Assembly: GCF_032193765.1 (NCBI RefSeq)
Contig: NZ_JAVBIJ010000001.1
Coordinates: 1,240,001-1,304,000, forward strand
Length of the DNA stretch: 64,000 nucleotides
Direction: 5' to 3'
From: Rhodoferax potami
GTDB lineage: Bacteria > Pseudomonadota > Gammaproteobacteria > Burkholderiales > Burkholderiaceae_C
Positions 1 to 13,558 of this stretch are shown piece after piece. The position numbers were made by a program, and so were the translations under genes. The notes beneath the pieces are model-generated. The model was not told the origin of the DNA. It was given only the letters and a program-made list of their open reading frames with translations, and did no database searches. Within the stretch, counting starts at the first letter, position 1. The number at the start of each line of letters is the position of its first letter.

Positions 1-93
1 CTGCGGCGCAAGGTGACATTTTTAAGAGTAATCATGATGTGAACGCGGCGCTAGCCGCAGATAGTGGCCCCGCTTGTGGCGGGCAATGGTTTG

Positions 94-114
94 TCAGCCC
101 CGACACGGGGCTGA
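94..114. other. Small hairpin beyond the prmB stop
   Basis: An 8-bp perfect inverted repeat (TCAGCCCC / GGGGCTGA) with a 5-base loop lies just past the stop codon of prmB on the minus strand. There is no T-run after it, so it is at best a weak or factor-assisted terminator. The rest of 1-132 holds no gene I can support. Confidence 0.3.
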
Positions 115-132
115 TCAATTCAGAGAAAAAGT

Positions 133-1035
133 TCAGTGTGTCTGCATGCGCTGCAAAGCGTCATAGGTCACCAGTAACACCTGGTCTTCACCTGCGCTTG
201 TTTCGAGCCAGACGACTTCAAGATCCGGGAAAGCGGCTTCAAAAAACTCCCGCTCATTGCCGATTTCCAGTACCAGCACCCCATCCTCAGACAATTTCGC
301 GCACACGCTGCTCAAAAGAGTGCGGACAAAGTCCATGCCATCACCACTACCACCGGCTTGGTTACCGTCCAGGGCAATAAAGGGCTCGGCTTTGTATTCG
401 GCAGGCAGCGCGGCCATGCTTTGGGCATTGACATACGGTGGGTTGCACAGAATCAGGTCAAACGTGTCGTGCACCGCGTCCAAACCGTCGGACTGCACCA
501 GTGTGATGCGCTCTTGCATTGCGTGTTTGTCGACATTGATGCGTGCGACTGCCAAGGCATCTGCCGAAATGTCGGCGGCGGTTACCACCACATCGGGGTA
601 CACCATCGCCGCCAGAATACCTAGGCTGCCATTGCCGGTGCACAAATCCAGCACTTTGTGAGTGCTTTCCAAAAGCCAGTAGTCGATACCGCCGTCCACC
701 AGCAGCTCTGCAATCAGCGAGCGCGGAACAATCACGCGCTCGTCGACGTAAAACGGCACACCCTGCAACCACGCCTCGCGGGTCAGGTAGGCAGCAGGCT
801 TGCGCGTGCTGATGCGCGCTCCTAAAAGCGTAGCGGCTTGCGCATATTCTTCGGGGGCTACCGGCCGTTTTGATGCTTCATCATCGGGTCCCAGCGGGGT
901 ATCCAGCGGCAGGTTCAGGGCATGCAACACCAGCCAAGCTGCTTCGTCTGCCGCGTTGGTAGTGCCATGCCCGAAGGACACGCCGGCCTCCTCAAGTCGC
1001 TGCTTGGATTCCGCAACCAGTGCTAACAAGTTCAT
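133..1035 (-). CDS. prmB: PrmB, ribosomal protein L3 glutamine methyltransferase
   Basis: This 300-residue protein is an N5-glutamine methyltransferase of the HemK family that modifies ribosomal protein uL3 in the cytoplasm. The SAM-binding motif [13 protein letters not shown] lies at about residues 128-140. The catalytic NPPY motif lies at 198-201 ([10 protein letters not shown]). These features and the length of about 300 fit PrmB rather than PrmC, which is shorter and acts on release factors. It is the last gene of a minus-strand operon. Its start overlaps the dapE stop by 4 bp, which suggests translational coupling. The assignment PrmB versus PrmC rests on my recall of the family pattern and was not checked by alignment. 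Confidence 0.88.
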   Translation of the reverse strand: MNLLALVAESKQRLEEAGVSFGHGTTNAADEAAWLVLHALNLPLDTPLGPDDEASKRPVAPEEYAQAATLLGARISTRKPAAYLTREAWLQGVPFYVDERVIVPRSLIAELLVDGGIDYWLLESTHKVLDLCTGNGSLGILAAMVYPDVVVTAADISADALAVARINVDKHAMQERITLVQSDGLDAVHDTFDLILCNPPYVNAQSMAALPAEYKAEPFIALDGNQAGGSGDGMDFVRTLLSSVCAKLSEDGVLVLEIGNEREFFEAAFPDLEVVWLETSAGEDQVLLVTYDALQRMQTH

Positions 1036-2219
1036 GCCGCACCCGCCTTGTTCAGGTTCTCGAGCACACGGCGGTAAATGTTTTTAAGCGGCTCGATATC
1101 TGCAACCTTCACATGCTCGTTGATTTTGTGGATGGTGGCGTTTGGCGGGCCGACTTCGACGACTTGGGCGCACACCTGGGCGATGAACCGCCCGTCACTG
1201 GTGCCGCCGGTGGTTGAGAGTTGGGTCTCGATACCGGTCTCCGCCCGGATGGCATCACGCACCGCATCCACCAGCGGGCCGGGTGTCGTCAGGAATGGCA
1301 GGCCGCCTATGGTCCAGACGAGGTTGTAGTCGAGCTCGTGCTTGGCCAACACGCTGGCTAATCGCTTTTGCAAGCTCTCCGGCGTGGATTCAGTCGAAAA
1401 ACGGAAATTGAAGTCAATCACCACATGACCGGGGATGACATTGCTCGCGCCAGTTCCGCCGTGAATATTGCTCACCTGCCAGGTTGTGGCCGGGAAGTAG
1501 TCATTGCCCTTGTCCCATTCGATGCCTACCAACTCGGCCAGGGCAGGGGCTGCCAAATGGATGGGATTTTTTGCCAAATGCGGGTAGGCAATATGACCTT
1601 GCACGCCTTTGACCGTGAGCTTGCCGCTCATGGTCCCACGGCGACCATTTTTGATCATGTCACCGGTGCGCTCGACCGAGGTGGGTTCACCCACGATGCA
1701 GTAGTCCAGCACCTCACCGCGCGCTTGCAGCAATTGGCACATCACCACGGTGCCGTCGAGCGCAGGGCCTTCTTCGTCGCTGGTTAACAGCAACGCGATA
1801 TTGAGGTCTGGCGCCGGGTGCTCCGCCAAAAACTCTTCAATCGACACCACGAAGGCTGCCAGCGAGGTTTTCATGTCGCTCGCGCCACGGCCGAACAACT
1901 TGCCATCGCGGTGGCTGGGTACAAAGGCGGGGCTGTCCCATTGGGTTTGCGGCCCGGTGGGAACCACGTCCGTGTGCCCGGCGAACACCAGCGTTTTTGC
2001 TATAGTTTTGCTAGCTGCTTGCACTTTAGCTGTGGGGCCTGCAGGTCGTTTTGCCCATAAATTGGTGACCCGGAAGTCATCGGGGCCGCTCTCTACGGTT
2101 TCACACACAAAGCCCAATGGGCGCAGTCGTTCGGCGATCAAGGCCTGGCAGCCACCGTCGGAAGGCGTCACCGACGCCATGGATATCAGTTGCTCGGTGA
2201 GCTGCAGGGTTCTCGTCAT
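1032..2219 (-). CDS. dapE: DapE, succinyl-diaminopimelate desuccinylase
   Basis: DapE is a zinc M20-family hydrolase. It removes succinate from N-succinyl-LL-diaminopimelate in the lysine and peptidoglycan pathway. The metal-site motif [10 protein letters not shown] is at residues 81-90, followed by the SDEEGPA and [10 protein letters not shown] motifs of M20 enzymes. At 395 residues it is slightly longer than usual. The excess is a stretch at about 59-76 ([17 protein letters not shown]) between the conserved NLWAKR and LVFAGHTD segments. That stretch is encoded by a copy of the dispersed GCTAY repeat at 1999-2030, inserted in frame. The start overlaps the pilU stop by one base (TGATG arrangement). 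The neighbours dapD and dapC are in the same operon and the same pathway. Confidence 0.95.
   Translation of the reverse strand: MTRTLQLTEQLISMASVTPSDGGCQALIAERLRPLGFVCETVESGPDDFRVTNLWAKRPAGPTAKVQAASKTIAKTLVFAGHTDVVPTGPQTQWDSPAFVPSHRDGKLFGRGASDMKTSLAAFVVSIEEFLAEHPAPDLNIALLLTSDEEGPALDGTVVMCQLLQARGEVLDYCIVGEPTSVERTGDMIKNGRRGTMSGKLTVKGVQGHIAYPHLAKNPIHLAAPALAELVGIEWDKGNDYFPATTWQVSNIHGGTGASNVIPGHVVIDFNFRFSTESTPESLQKRLASVLAKHELDYNLVWTIGGLPFLTTPGPLVDAVRDAIRAETGIETQLSTTGGTSDGRFIAQVCAQVVEVGPPNATIHKINEHVKVADIEPLKNIYRRVLENLNKAGAA
1999..2030 (+). repeat. Dispersed GCTAY repeat, in-frame copy in dapE
   Basis: This copy reads GCTAT-AGTTTTG-CTAGCTGCTTGCAC and encodes about 11 residues of the DapE insert on the opposite strand. 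It aligns with eight or nine other copies in the window (consensus GCTAY-N6/7-ATAGCWGCTTGCGCA). Confidence 0.6.
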
Positions 2220-3388
2220 CAGTGTTTTACATCCAGGGTAATTTCGGTGAAAGACGCTTCATCGTCTTCCTCCGGCAAGGCGGCGCTCTGCGCGGCCTTG
2301 GTGAAGTCGTTTTGCAAACGCCACATCAGGTTGGTGGGCGAGTCGGCATGGGCCAAGCCTTCTTTGCGATCTACCACGCCGTCTTGGATCAAGCGCGCAA
2401 TGTCTGCTTCGAAGGTTTGAGAGCCCTCGGCCATCGACTGCTCCATCGCTTCGCGCACCGCCGAGAAGTCACCTTTTTCAATCATTTCGGCTACCAGCTT
2501 GGTATTGAGCAATACCTCTGCTGCGGGCGCGCGTAAGCCCGAGGTCGTGCGCATCAAGCGCTGAGACACAATCGCGCGCAAGGCTGTGGCCAGATCACCC
2601 AGCATGGTGGGGCGGACTTCTACCGGGTAGAAGCTCAAAATTCGGTTCAGCGCTTGGTAGCTGTTGTTGGCATGCATCGTGGCCAGGCACAAGTGCCCCG
2701 ACTGCGCGTAGGCAATCGCAGCTGACATGGTTTCCTGGTCGCGGATTTCACCGATCAAAATCACGTCCGGCGCCTGGCGCAGCGCATTCTTCAGGGCAAC
2801 TTGCAAAGACTCGGTATCGGTTCCAACCTCCCGCTGGTTGACCACCGACTTCTTGTTTCGGAACAAAAACTCCACTGGGTCTTCAATCGTCAGAATATGG
2901 CCTGACACATTTTCATTGCGGTGATCCAGCATGGAGGCGAGGGTGGTGCTTTTGCCGGCACCGGTGGCACCCACCATCAGCAACAAGCCCCGCTTTTCCA
3001 TGATCAAGTCGGCCAAAACCGGCGGCAGTTGCAGGCTGTGCAGCGGGGGCACATCCACGCTGATGTAGCGGATGACTGCCGCAATGGTGCCGCGCTGGCG
3101 CATGGCACTTACGCGGAACCGACCCACTCCGGGAATCGGGAAACCGATGTTGAGCTCGCCGGTTCGCTCCAATTCAGCAATCTGCTGCGGTTGCAACACT
3201 TCCGCCAGCAGGTTTTTGGGCGCATCAGAAGGCAAGGTTTGGCTATTGATCGGGACGCATTGCCCGTTGATTTTGATGAGCGCCGGCGCATGCGCCGAGA
3301 GGTAGACGTCGGACGCCTTCTTCTCACTCATCAGGCGCAGGATGCGCTCCATCGTGCCAACGGGTTGCGCGGTGCCGGTCGTGGCCAT
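2219..3388 (-). CDS. pilU: PilU, type IV pilus retraction ATPase
   Basis: This is a PilT/PilU-family hexameric ATPase that works at the cytoplasmic base of type IV pili during retraction. The Walker A motif GATGAGKST is at residues 140-148. Walker B is in [10 protein letters not shown], followed by the His box ([11 protein letters not shown]). The length of 389 fits PilU (about 380) better than PilT (about 345). The GATG form of Walker A also points to PilU. In many betaproteobacteria pilU sits beside pilT. Here it sits alone between dapD (22 bp away) and dapE (1-bp overlap) and so is probably co-transcribed with lysine genes. No pilT is visible in the window. Confidence 0.88.
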   Translation of the reverse strand: MATTGTAQPVGTMERILRLMSEKKASDVYLSAHAPALIKINGQCVPINSQTLPSDAPKNLLAEVLQPQQIAELERTGELNIGFPIPGVGRFRVSAMRQRGTIAAVIRYISVDVPPLHSLQLPPVLADLIMEKRGLLLMVGATGAGKSTTLASMLDHRNENVSGHILTIEDPVEFLFRNKKSVVNQREVGTDTESLQVALKNALRQAPDVILIGEIRDQETMSAAIAYAQSGHLCLATMHANNSYQALNRILSFYPVEVRPTMLGDLATALRAIVSQRLMRTTSGLRAPAAEVLLNTKLVAEMIEKGDFSAVREAMEQSMAEGSQTFEADIARLIQDGVVDRKEGLAHADSPTNLMWRLQNDFTKAAQSAALPEEDDEASFTEITLDVKH

Positions 3389-3410
3389 AGTTGCCTTCCG
3401 TGGAATGCGC

Positions 3411-4235
3411 TTAGTCGCGCAACAGGTCGTTCAAGCTGGTCGTGGAGCGTGTTTTGGCATCGACCTTTTTCACAATAATCGCGGCATACATGCTGTATTT
3501 GCCGTCACCCTTGGGCAGGTTGCCGCTCACCACCACCGAGCCGGCAGGCACGCGGCCGTAGCTCACAGTGTCTGTGGCGCGGTCATAAATCGGAGTGCTT
3601 TGGCCGATGTACACGCCCATCGAGATCACCGAGTTTTCCTCGACGATCACGCCCTCGACCACCTCGGAGCGCGCGCCCACAAAGCAATTGTCTTCAATGA
3701 TCGTCGGGCCCGCTTGCATCGGTTCCAAAACGCCACCAATGCCGACACCACCGGACAGGTGCACGTTTTTACCGATCTGAGCACAAGAGCCCACCGTGGC
3801 CCATGTATCGACCATGGTGCCCTCATCCACATAAGAGCCGATGTTGCAATACGACGGCATCAGGATCACGCCCTTGCCCTGGAAACTGCCGCGACGTGCG
3901 ACCGCTGGAGGCACCACGCGGACACCGGTCGCCTTCATGGCTTCAGCGCTCATGCCGGCGAATTTGGTAGGTACCTTGTCATAGAAGCCGAGGTCGCCGG
4001 ATTGGACAATTTCGTTGTCTTTGAGGCGGAAGCTCAGCAACACCGCCTTTTTGATCCACTGGTGGGTGGTCCACTGGCCCACGCCTTCACGGGTAGCCAC
4101 ACGCAGGCGACCCGCATCGAGTTCATTCAGGACATGTTCCACGGCATCGCGGACTTCAGCAGGGGCAGAGGCCACAGAGATATTCGCGCGGTCTTCCCAC
4201 GCAGCTTCGATCACGGTTTGGAGTTGTTGTGTCAT
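3411..4235 (-). CDS. dapD: DapD, tetrahydrodipicolinate N-succinyltransferase
   Basis: DapD transfers succinyl from succinyl-CoA to tetrahydrodipicolinate, the first committed step of the succinylase branch of diaminopimelate synthesis. The protein is 274 residues from the ATG at 4235 ([10 protein letters not shown]). A longer open frame upstream codes for a proline-rich leader with no family support, so I chose this start. The central part is a left-handed parallel beta-helix of imperfect hexapeptides ([20 protein letters not shown] and following). The active-site region [10 protein letters not shown] is present. It lies 41 bp after dapC and 22 bp before pilU in one operon. Confidence 0.95.
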   Translation of the reverse strand: MTQQLQTVIEAAWEDRANISVASAPAEVRDAVEHVLNELDAGRLRVATREGVGQWTTHQWIKKAVLLSFRLKDNEIVQSGDLGFYDKVPTKFAGMSAEAMKATGVRVVPPAVARRGSFQGKGVILMPSYCNIGSYVDEGTMVDTWATVGSCAQIGKNVHLSGGVGIGGVLEPMQAGPTIIEDNCFVGARSEVVEGVIVEENSVISMGVYIGQSTPIYDRATDTVSYGRVPAGSVVVSGNLPKGDGKYSMYAAIIVKKVDAKTRSTTSLNDLLRD

Positions 4236-4276
4236 GGTGTTTTCAGGAGTTAAAGGGGGAGGGGGCCGCGCGGTGC

Positions 4277-5488
4277 TCAGGCCGCCCGGTTTTTCACAAA
4301 TTGCACGATGCGTTGGGCAGCTTCGACACACTCTGCGGTCTCAGCCACCAGCGCCATGCGGATACGGCCTGCGCCCGGGTTGAAACCGTGGGCTTCACGT
4401 GCCAGGTAGCTACCCGGCAACACGGTCACATTGTATTGAGCGAGCAAGTCACGGGCGAACTCGGTGTCGCTGCCTTTGACATCCGCCCACAAATAAAAGC
4501 CGGCGTCCGGCAAAGCCACATCCATGACCTCGGCCAGGAGTGGTGTGACCTCTGCAAACTTGGTGCGGTACTTCGCCCGGTTATCAATGACGTGGGCCTC
4601 GTCGTCCCATGCGGCAATGCTGGCCGCCTGCACCACCGGACTCATCGCGCTGCCATGGTAAGTGCGGTAGAGCAAGAATTTCTGAATCCATTGCGCATCG
4701 CCCGCGCAGAAGCCGCTTCGCATGCCGGGAACGTTGCTGCGCTTGGACAGGCTGGTGAACGAAACCAGATTCTTGAAGTCGGTTCGTCCCAGGCGTGCTG
4801 CGGCTTCGAGGCCGCCCAAAGGCGCCTCGTCCCGGAAATAGATCTCGCTGTAGCACTCGTCCGACGCAATCACAAACCCGTATTGATCACTCAGGGCAAA
4901 CAGCTTCTCCCACTCGGAGAGCGGCATCACGGCGCCCGCAGGGTTGCCCGGGGAACACACGAACATCAGTTGGGTGTTTTGCCAGACGGACGCTGGCACG
5001 CTGTCCCAGTCCTGGGCGAAATTGCGATCGGCGACGGACGGTACAAAGTAAGGCTGCGCGCCACTCAACAGGGCCGCACCTTCGTAGATTTGGTAAAACG
5101 GATTGGGGCACACCACCTGGACCGTGCCATCGCAACCCGAGGGGTTGATGACCACCTGGGCAAAAGCGAACAAAGCCTCCCGCGATCCATTAACCGGCAG
5201 CACTTGGGTGGCCGGGTTGAGCGCGAGCCCATAGCGGCGCTGAATCCAGTTCACCATGGATTGCCGGAGCTTGGGGTCACCGGCCGTCGCGGGGTAGGCG
5301 GCGAGCCCGCTTTCACCGGACTGGATCGCGTGGCAATAAGCGTCCTTGATCAACTGTGGCGTCGGGTGGCGGGGCTCGCCGATGCCCAGGCTGATCGGGC
5401 TGAAGGCCGCGTTAGGCGTGACTGCGGCAAACAATTGGCGCAGGCGTTCAAAGGGGTAGGCCTGCAGGCGGGACAAATTCGGATTCAT
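4277..5488 (-). CDS. dapC: DapC, succinyldiaminopimelate transaminase
   Basis: This 403-residue fold-type I PLP aminotransferase converts N-succinyl-2-amino-6-ketopimelate to succinyl-diaminopimelate. The N-terminus ([19 protein letters not shown]) is typical of the DapC family. The PLP Schiff-base lysine is K249 in [10 protein letters not shown]. The NPxN-like motif SPGNPAGAV and the [10 protein letters not shown] segment are in place. It is the first gene of the dapC-dapD-pilU-dapE-prmB operon. A GATAAT box ends only 8 bases before the ATG, so the transcript may be leaderless. It diverges from the Hpt gene at 5574. Confidence 0.93.
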   Translation of the reverse strand: MNPNLSRLQAYPFERLRQLFAAVTPNAAFSPISLGIGEPRHPTPQLIKDAYCHAIQSGESGLAAYPATAGDPKLRQSMVNWIQRRYGLALNPATQVLPVNGSREALFAFAQVVINPSGCDGTVQVVCPNPFYQIYEGAALLSGAQPYFVPSVADRNFAQDWDSVPASVWQNTQLMFVCSPGNPAGAVMPLSEWEKLFALSDQYGFVIASDECYSEIYFRDEAPLGGLEAAARLGRTDFKNLVSFTSLSKRSNVPGMRSGFCAGDAQWIQKFLLYRTYHGSAMSPVVQAASIAAWDDEAHVIDNRAKYRTKFAEVTPLLAEVMDVALPDAGFYLWADVKGSDTEFARDLLAQYNVTVLPGSYLAREAHGFNPGAGRIRMALVAETAECVEAAQRIVQFVKNRAA

Positions 5489-5502
5489 GGGGCGGCATTA
5501 TC
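5489..5502 (-). promoter_or_regulatory. Candidate leaderless promoter of the dapC operon
   Basis: On the minus strand GATAAT (5502-5497) is followed by 8 bases and then the dapC ATG. A sigma-70 start site about 7 bases after the -10 would fall on or next to the ATG. No convincing -35 box is visible. The same arrangement, with nearly the same bases, precedes rlhA (39033-39046) and map (16977-16990). Confidence 0.45.
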
Positions 5503-5573
5503 CCTGAGTCATCGTTAAACTCAGGGGCTGCTGGCCATCGGGTTAGCCCAGCTTTGAATTTGAGGAGTGAGCC

Positions 5574-5945
5574 ATGTCAGCAATCCCATCCCACGGTGAT
5601 GCCCCACGCTACCTGAATATTGCGGGTGCCATGGAGCAAATCGGCGATGAAGGCGCGTTGCGAGAGATGCTGCCCATGGTGCTCGAGTCTTTGACGAACG
5701 ATGTGCCTGCCATCAGCGAGCTGTTGGCCCAGGGTGATATCAAAGGCGCCAACCACTTGCTCCACCCCTTGAAGGGTTTTATCCCGATTTTTTGCACCAC
5801 CGAGCTGTATGGCCGTGTGTCCGAGGTCGAGCTCATGAGCAAAAAGGGAGACGTTGCTGCGGTGTCTGCCGCTTACGCCGAGTTGGCGCCTGAACTGCTC
5901 CGTTTGAAGGCTGAAGTCGCCCAGTACCTCGGACTTGCTGCTTAG
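5574..5945 (+). CDS. Single-domain Hpt phosphotransfer protein
   Basis: This 123-residue protein matches a histidine phosphotransfer (Hpt) domain. It is a four-helix bundle that relays phosphate between hybrid sensor kinases and response regulators in the cytoplasm. The phosphorylatable histidine is probably H64 in the motif HLLHPLKGF, with the invariant KG two residues on. The family usually has S in place of P in HSLKG. There is no kinase or receiver gene next to it, so its partners are elsewhere. A GAGGAG-like Shine-Dalgarno (gaggagtgagcc) precedes the ATG. It diverges from dapC and is followed by smc 120 bp downstream. Confidence 0.8.
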   Translation: MSAIPSHGDAPRYLNIAGAMEQIGDEGALREMLPMVLESLTNDVPAISELLAQGDIKGANHLLHPLKGFIPIFCTTELYGRVSEVELMSKKGDVAAVSAAYAELAPELLRLKAEVAQYLGLAA

Positions 5946-6065
5946 GCCGCCTGCCGCTTTCAGGTGTTGAGGGCACCGCGAGGTATCATCCGCGGCTCGG
6001 CTGTGTCGGTGTGAGACCGGCAAAGCTCAATAAAATCAAATACTTAGCGTCAATCAAGCTCCACC

Positions 6066-9000
6066 GTGCGACTCAATTCCATCAAGCTCTCGGGCTTCAA
6101 GTCATTTGCTGAACCCACGAACTTCCTGCTCCCCGGGCAACTGGTAGGGGTGGTGGGGCCGAATGGCTGCGGCAAATCCAACATCATGGATGCGGTGCGG
6201 TGGGTGCTCGGTGAAAGCAAAGCCAGCGAATTGCGCGGCGAGTCGATGCAGGACGTGATCTTCAACGGCACCACGACCCGCAAACCTGCCAGCCGATCCA
6301 GTGTGGAGTTGGTGTTTGACAATGCCGACCACCGCGCCGGCGGCCAGTGGGGCCAGTTCGGTGAAATTGCGGTCAAACGGGTGTTGACCCGGGACGGGAC
6401 CAGCAGCTATTTCATTAATAACCAGCCGGTGCGCCGCCGCGATGTGCAAGACGTGTTCCTTGGCACAGGCTTGGGGCCGCGCGCCTACGCCATCATCGGC
6501 CAGGGCACGATCAGCCGGATCATTGAATCCAAGCCCGAAGAGCTGCGCCTTTTCCTGGAAGAGGCGGCCGGGGTCTCCAAATACAAAGAGCGCCGTCGCG
6601 AAACCGAAAATCGCCTGTCCGATACCCGCGAAAACCTGACCCGGGTGGAAGATATCTTGCGCGAGTTGGGGAGCAACCTCGACCGTCTCGAAAAGCAGGC
6701 CGAAGTCGCGCAAAAATACAACGCCTTGCAGTCCGAAGTCACGCTGAAGCAACATCAGCAGTGGTTTTTGAAGCGGGCTGAGGCCTTGGCCGACAAAGCC
6801 AAAGTGCAAACCGAAGGGCTTGCCGCAGTCAATGCGCTCGAAGCGCGCATGGCCGATCTGCGCCATATTGAAGCCGATCTGGAAACCGTGCGCCAAGCGC
6901 ATTACGCAGCGGGCGATCAGGTGAACCAAGCCCAAGGCTTGCTGTACGAGGCCAGCACCGATGTCGGCCGCCTGGAGGCCGAAATCCGTTTTGTGGTGGA
7001 AGGGCGTCAGCGGGTCGAGCAGCGCCTGATCACTTTGAAAGAGCAAATCGCCCAGTGGGCCACCCGCAAGGACGATGCCCATAACGAAATGGAGCGGCTT
7101 GCCGAGCTGGCTGCCATGGGTGAAGAGCAAACCGAGTTGTTGGCCGCCCAGGTCGAAGAGCAGGCGCAGCAGCTACCGGACGTGGAAGAGGCACTGGCCA
7201 AAGCCCAGGGTGCCGCCAATGATCAGCGCGGCGCGGTCACTCAGGTGCAACAGCAGATCCAGGTGCTGGCTGCCGAGCAGCGCGGCATTGAAGAGCAAAG
7301 CCGCCAGCTGGGTAGTCGCCGTGACCGGCTTTCAACCGACCGCAATGCCCTGTCTGCTCCGGACGAGTCTCGCTTGCAGGGGCTTCAAGAGCAGTTGGAA
7401 GTGGCACAGGAAAGCCATCAGATTGCGGATGCCCGCCTGCAAGAGTTGCAAGAAGCCGTGCCCCAGTTGGACGAAGCCCGCAAAGAGCAGCAAAGCCGAG
7501 TCAACGCCGAGTCTTCGCGCCAATCAGACCTTTCCGCCCGGCTCGAGGCCCTCAAAGCCCTGCAAGAAAAAGTCAAGACGGACGGCAAGTTGCAGCCCTG
7601 GCTGGCCAAACACGGTCTGGACCATTTACAGGGACTGTGGAGCCGCATCCATATCGAACAAGGCTGGGAAAACGCGCTCGAGGCCGCTCTGCGCGAGCGA
7701 CTGGGCGGACTGGAAGTGTCCCGCCTCGACATGCTCAAAGCCTTTGCCCACGAAGGTCCCCCCGCAAAACTCGCGTTTTACAGCCCGCCTTCGGCGCAGG
7801 TTTCCGAGCCCTCAGGCCGCTTGCCGCGCTTGTCAGACTTGCTGCGCGTCCACGACGCGGGCCAAAAAGCGGTGCTCACCGACTGGCTGCACGGCTGTTA
7901 CACCGCCAGCAGCTTTGAAGAAGCGCTGGGCCAGCGTGACCAATTGACGGCCGGCGAAAGCATCTTCGTCAAATCAGGTCATGTGGTCACCGCCCACAGC
8001 GTGAGTTTTTACGCCCAAGACTCGGAGCAGGCAGGCTTGTTGGCGCGCGCGCAAGAGATTGAAAACCTCGAAAAGCAAGTCCGCGCCCAGGTCCTGATCG
8101 CCGATGAATCGCGGGTCGCGCTGAGCCGCGCCGAGAGCGCCTATGCCGAGAGCGCCCAGCGCCTGGTGAGTGCCCGCCGCGAAGCCGCGGAAACCCAGAG
8201 TCGCGCGCACGAGCTGCAGGTGGAGACGCTGCGCTTGTCGCAGATGTTGGAGCAAACCCGTGCCCGCAGTGCGCAAATCGCGGCCGACATGGCCGAGGTG
8301 GAAGCCCAGCTCGACGATTTGCAGGAGCGCCGGGTCGAGGCAGAGGCCCGCTTCGAGTCCCTGGACATGCAGCTGGCCGATAGCCAGGAGCGCCACGCCC
8401 AACTGGACGAGCGGGTCATTGAGCTACAAGGTAAGTTAAACCAGTGCCGCGAACAACAGCGCAGCCTGGAGCGGCAGGCGCAAGAAGCAGTGTTTGCCCA
8501 ACGCAGTTTGCAAGCCCGCAATGCCGAACTCTCGCGCGCCATTGAAACTGCCATCCAGCAAAACCAGAGTATCCAGGCCGAAGAGCAGCGGGCGCAAGAT
8601 GAGCTGAATCGCCTGACCGACGCCGCTGCGCAAGCCGGGCTGCAAAACGCCTTGGCCTTGAAGCTCGAACGGGAACAGGCCCTTGGCGCCAAGCGCAGCG
8701 AATACGACGACCTGACCGCCAAGCTGCGCGCCAGCGACGAGCGCCGCTTGCAACTCGAGCGTGAACTCGACCCCTTGCGCCAGCGCATCACCGAATTCCA
8801 GCTCAAGGAGCAAGCAGCGCGCTTGGGCTTTGAGCAATACGAGAACCAACTTACCGACGCGCAAGCCGACCTCGTTGCGATCGAGCAGAGCATCAAAGAT
8901 GGCAATGTGCGGCTGTTTGGCATGCAAGGCGACATCGACCGCTTGAACCGCGAAATCACAGCCTTGGGTGCCGTGAACCTGGCAGCGCTGGAAGAACTGG

Positions 9001-9581
9001 CTGCCGCCCGCGAGCGCAAGCAGTTCCTCGATATGCAAAACGTCGATTTGACCCAGGCCATGAACACCCTGGAAGACGCGATCCGCAAAATCGACGCCGA
9101 AACCCGCGAACTCTTGTCAGGCACCTTTGACCAGGTGAACGCCCATTTCCGCCGGATGTTCCCCGAGCTTTTCGGTGGTGGTAATGCGCGCCTCGTCATC
9201 ACGGGTGACGAAATTCTGGACTCCGGTGTGCAGGTGATCGCACAGCCGCCGGGCAAGAAGAACCAGACCATTCACTTACTGTCGGGCGGTGAAAAAGCAC
9301 TCACTGCGATTGCGCTGGTGTTTGCGATCTTCCAACTTAACCCCGCACCCTTTTGTTTGCTCGACGAGGTGGATGCGCCGCTGGATGACGCCAACACCGA
9401 GCGTTACGCCAAGCTGGTGTCCGCCATGAGCAAGGGAACCCAATTCCTGTTTATCAGTCACAACAAAATCGCCATGGAAATGGCAGAGCAACTCATCGGC
9501 GTCACGATGCAGGAGCAAGGCGTCTCGCGCATCGTCGCGGTGGACATGGAGTCTGCAGTACACCTTGCTGAGCTCGCCTGA
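6066..9581 (+). CDS. smc: SMC, chromosome segregation ATPase
   Basis: SMC is the dimeric DNA-binding ATPase of bacterial condensin and organises newly replicated chromosomes with ScpA and ScpB. It is 1171 residues with a GTG start. Walker A (GPNGCGKSN) is at residues 31-39. Two long coiled coils flank a hinge domain near the middle (around residues 510-650). Near the C-terminus are the ABC signature LLSGGEKAL and Walker B CLLDEVDAPLDD. Full length and intact. It leads the operon smc-zipA-ligA-def; zipA starts 17 bp after the stop. Confidence 0.97.
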   Translation: MRLNSIKLSGFKSFAEPTNFLLPGQLVGVVGPNGCGKSNIMDAVRWVLGESKASELRGESMQDVIFNGTTTRKPASRSSVELVFDNADHRAGGQWGQFGEIAVKRVLTRDGTSSYFINNQPVRRRDVQDVFLGTGLGPRAYAIIGQGTISRIIESKPEELRLFLEEAAGVSKYKERRRETENRLSDTRENLTRVEDILRELGSNLDRLEKQAEVAQKYNALQSEVTLKQHQQWFLKRAEALADKAKVQTEGLAAVNALEARMADLRHIEADLETVRQAHYAAGDQVNQAQGLLYEASTDVGRLEAEIRFVVEGRQRVEQRLITLKEQIAQWATRKDDAHNEMERLAELAAMGEEQTELLAAQVEEQAQQLPDVEEALAKAQGAANDQRGAVTQVQQQIQVLAAEQRGIEEQSRQLGSRRDRLSTDRNALSAPDESRLQGLQEQLEVAQESHQIADARLQELQEAVPQLDEARKEQQSRVNAESSRQSDLSARLEALKALQEKVKTDGKLQPWLAKHGLDHLQGLWSRIHIEQGWENALEAALRERLGGLEVSRLDMLKAFAHEGPPAKLAFYSPPSAQVSEPSGRLPRLSDLLRVHDAGQKAVLTDWLHGCYTASSFEEALGQRDQLTAGESIFVKSGHVVTAHSVSFYAQDSEQAGLLARAQEIENLEKQVRAQVLIADESRVALSRAESAYAESAQRLVSARREAAETQSRAHELQVETLRLSQMLEQTRARSAQIAADMAEVEAQLDDLQERRVEAEARFESLDMQLADSQERHAQLDERVIELQGKLNQCREQQRSLERQAQEAVFAQRSLQARNAELSRAIETAIQQNQSIQAEEQRAQDELNRLTDAAAQAGLQNALALKLEREQALGAKRSEYDDLTAKLRASDERRLQLERELDPLRQRITEFQLKEQAARLGFEQYENQLTDAQADLVAIEQSIKDGNVRLFGMQGDIDRLNREITALGAVNLAALEELAAARERKQFLDMQNVDLTQAMNTLEDAIRKIDAETRELLSGTFDQVNAHFRRMFPELFGGGNARLVITGDEILDSGVQVIAQPPGKKNQTIHLLSGGEKALTAIALVFAIFQLNPAPFCLLDEVDAPLDDANTERYAKLVSAMSKGTQFLFISHNKIAMEMAEQLIGVTMQEQGVSRIVAVDMESAVHLAELA

Positions 9582-9598
9582 ACGGTAACCACATCACT

Positions 9599-13277
<3,679 letters not shown>

Positions 13278-13307
13278 TCAAAGCGGGCGCCCCGACCCTT
13301 GAGCGGC

Positions 13308-13553
13308 TCAGGTGATTTTGAAAACGGTGAGTTGCCGCTTGCCGCTCACCTTGCGCTCGTAAGCGGCCCACTGCTTGATGCCTTTCACCAAGACCTGGTT
13401 GCTCACGTCTTTGACCGGCTTTTTTGCGCTCAACTGGGCCGTGACCCAGTCCTGGATGTGGGGCAGGGTTTCGGCCTGTTGGCCGGTGGGGATCAGCAGT
13501 TCTTTTCCGGCCACGGAGCCAGCTGCGGTGACGGTAATTTCGGTAGCGGGCAT
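13308..13553 (-). CDS. Small hypothetical protein downstream of glnD
   Basis: This encodes 81 residues, basic near the C-terminus (YERKVSGKRQLTVFKIT), with no signal peptide, membrane segment or motif I recognise. The main argument that it is real is position: it starts 5 bases after the glnD stop on the same strand and fills the space up to the convergent def gene without overlap. No strong Shine-Dalgarno is visible, so expression may depend on coupling to glnD. I cannot assign a function. Confidence 0.6.
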   Translation of the reverse strand: MPATEITVTAAGSVAGKELLIPTGQQAETLPHIQDWVTAQLSAKKPVKDVSNQVLVKGIKQWAAYERKVSGKRQLTVFKIT

Positions 13554-13558
13554 AGGTG

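Noticed and set aside
4236..4331. N-terminal extension of DapD
   Set aside because: Encodes a proline-rich leader that overlaps the end of dapC; DapD proteins begin at the chosen methionine.
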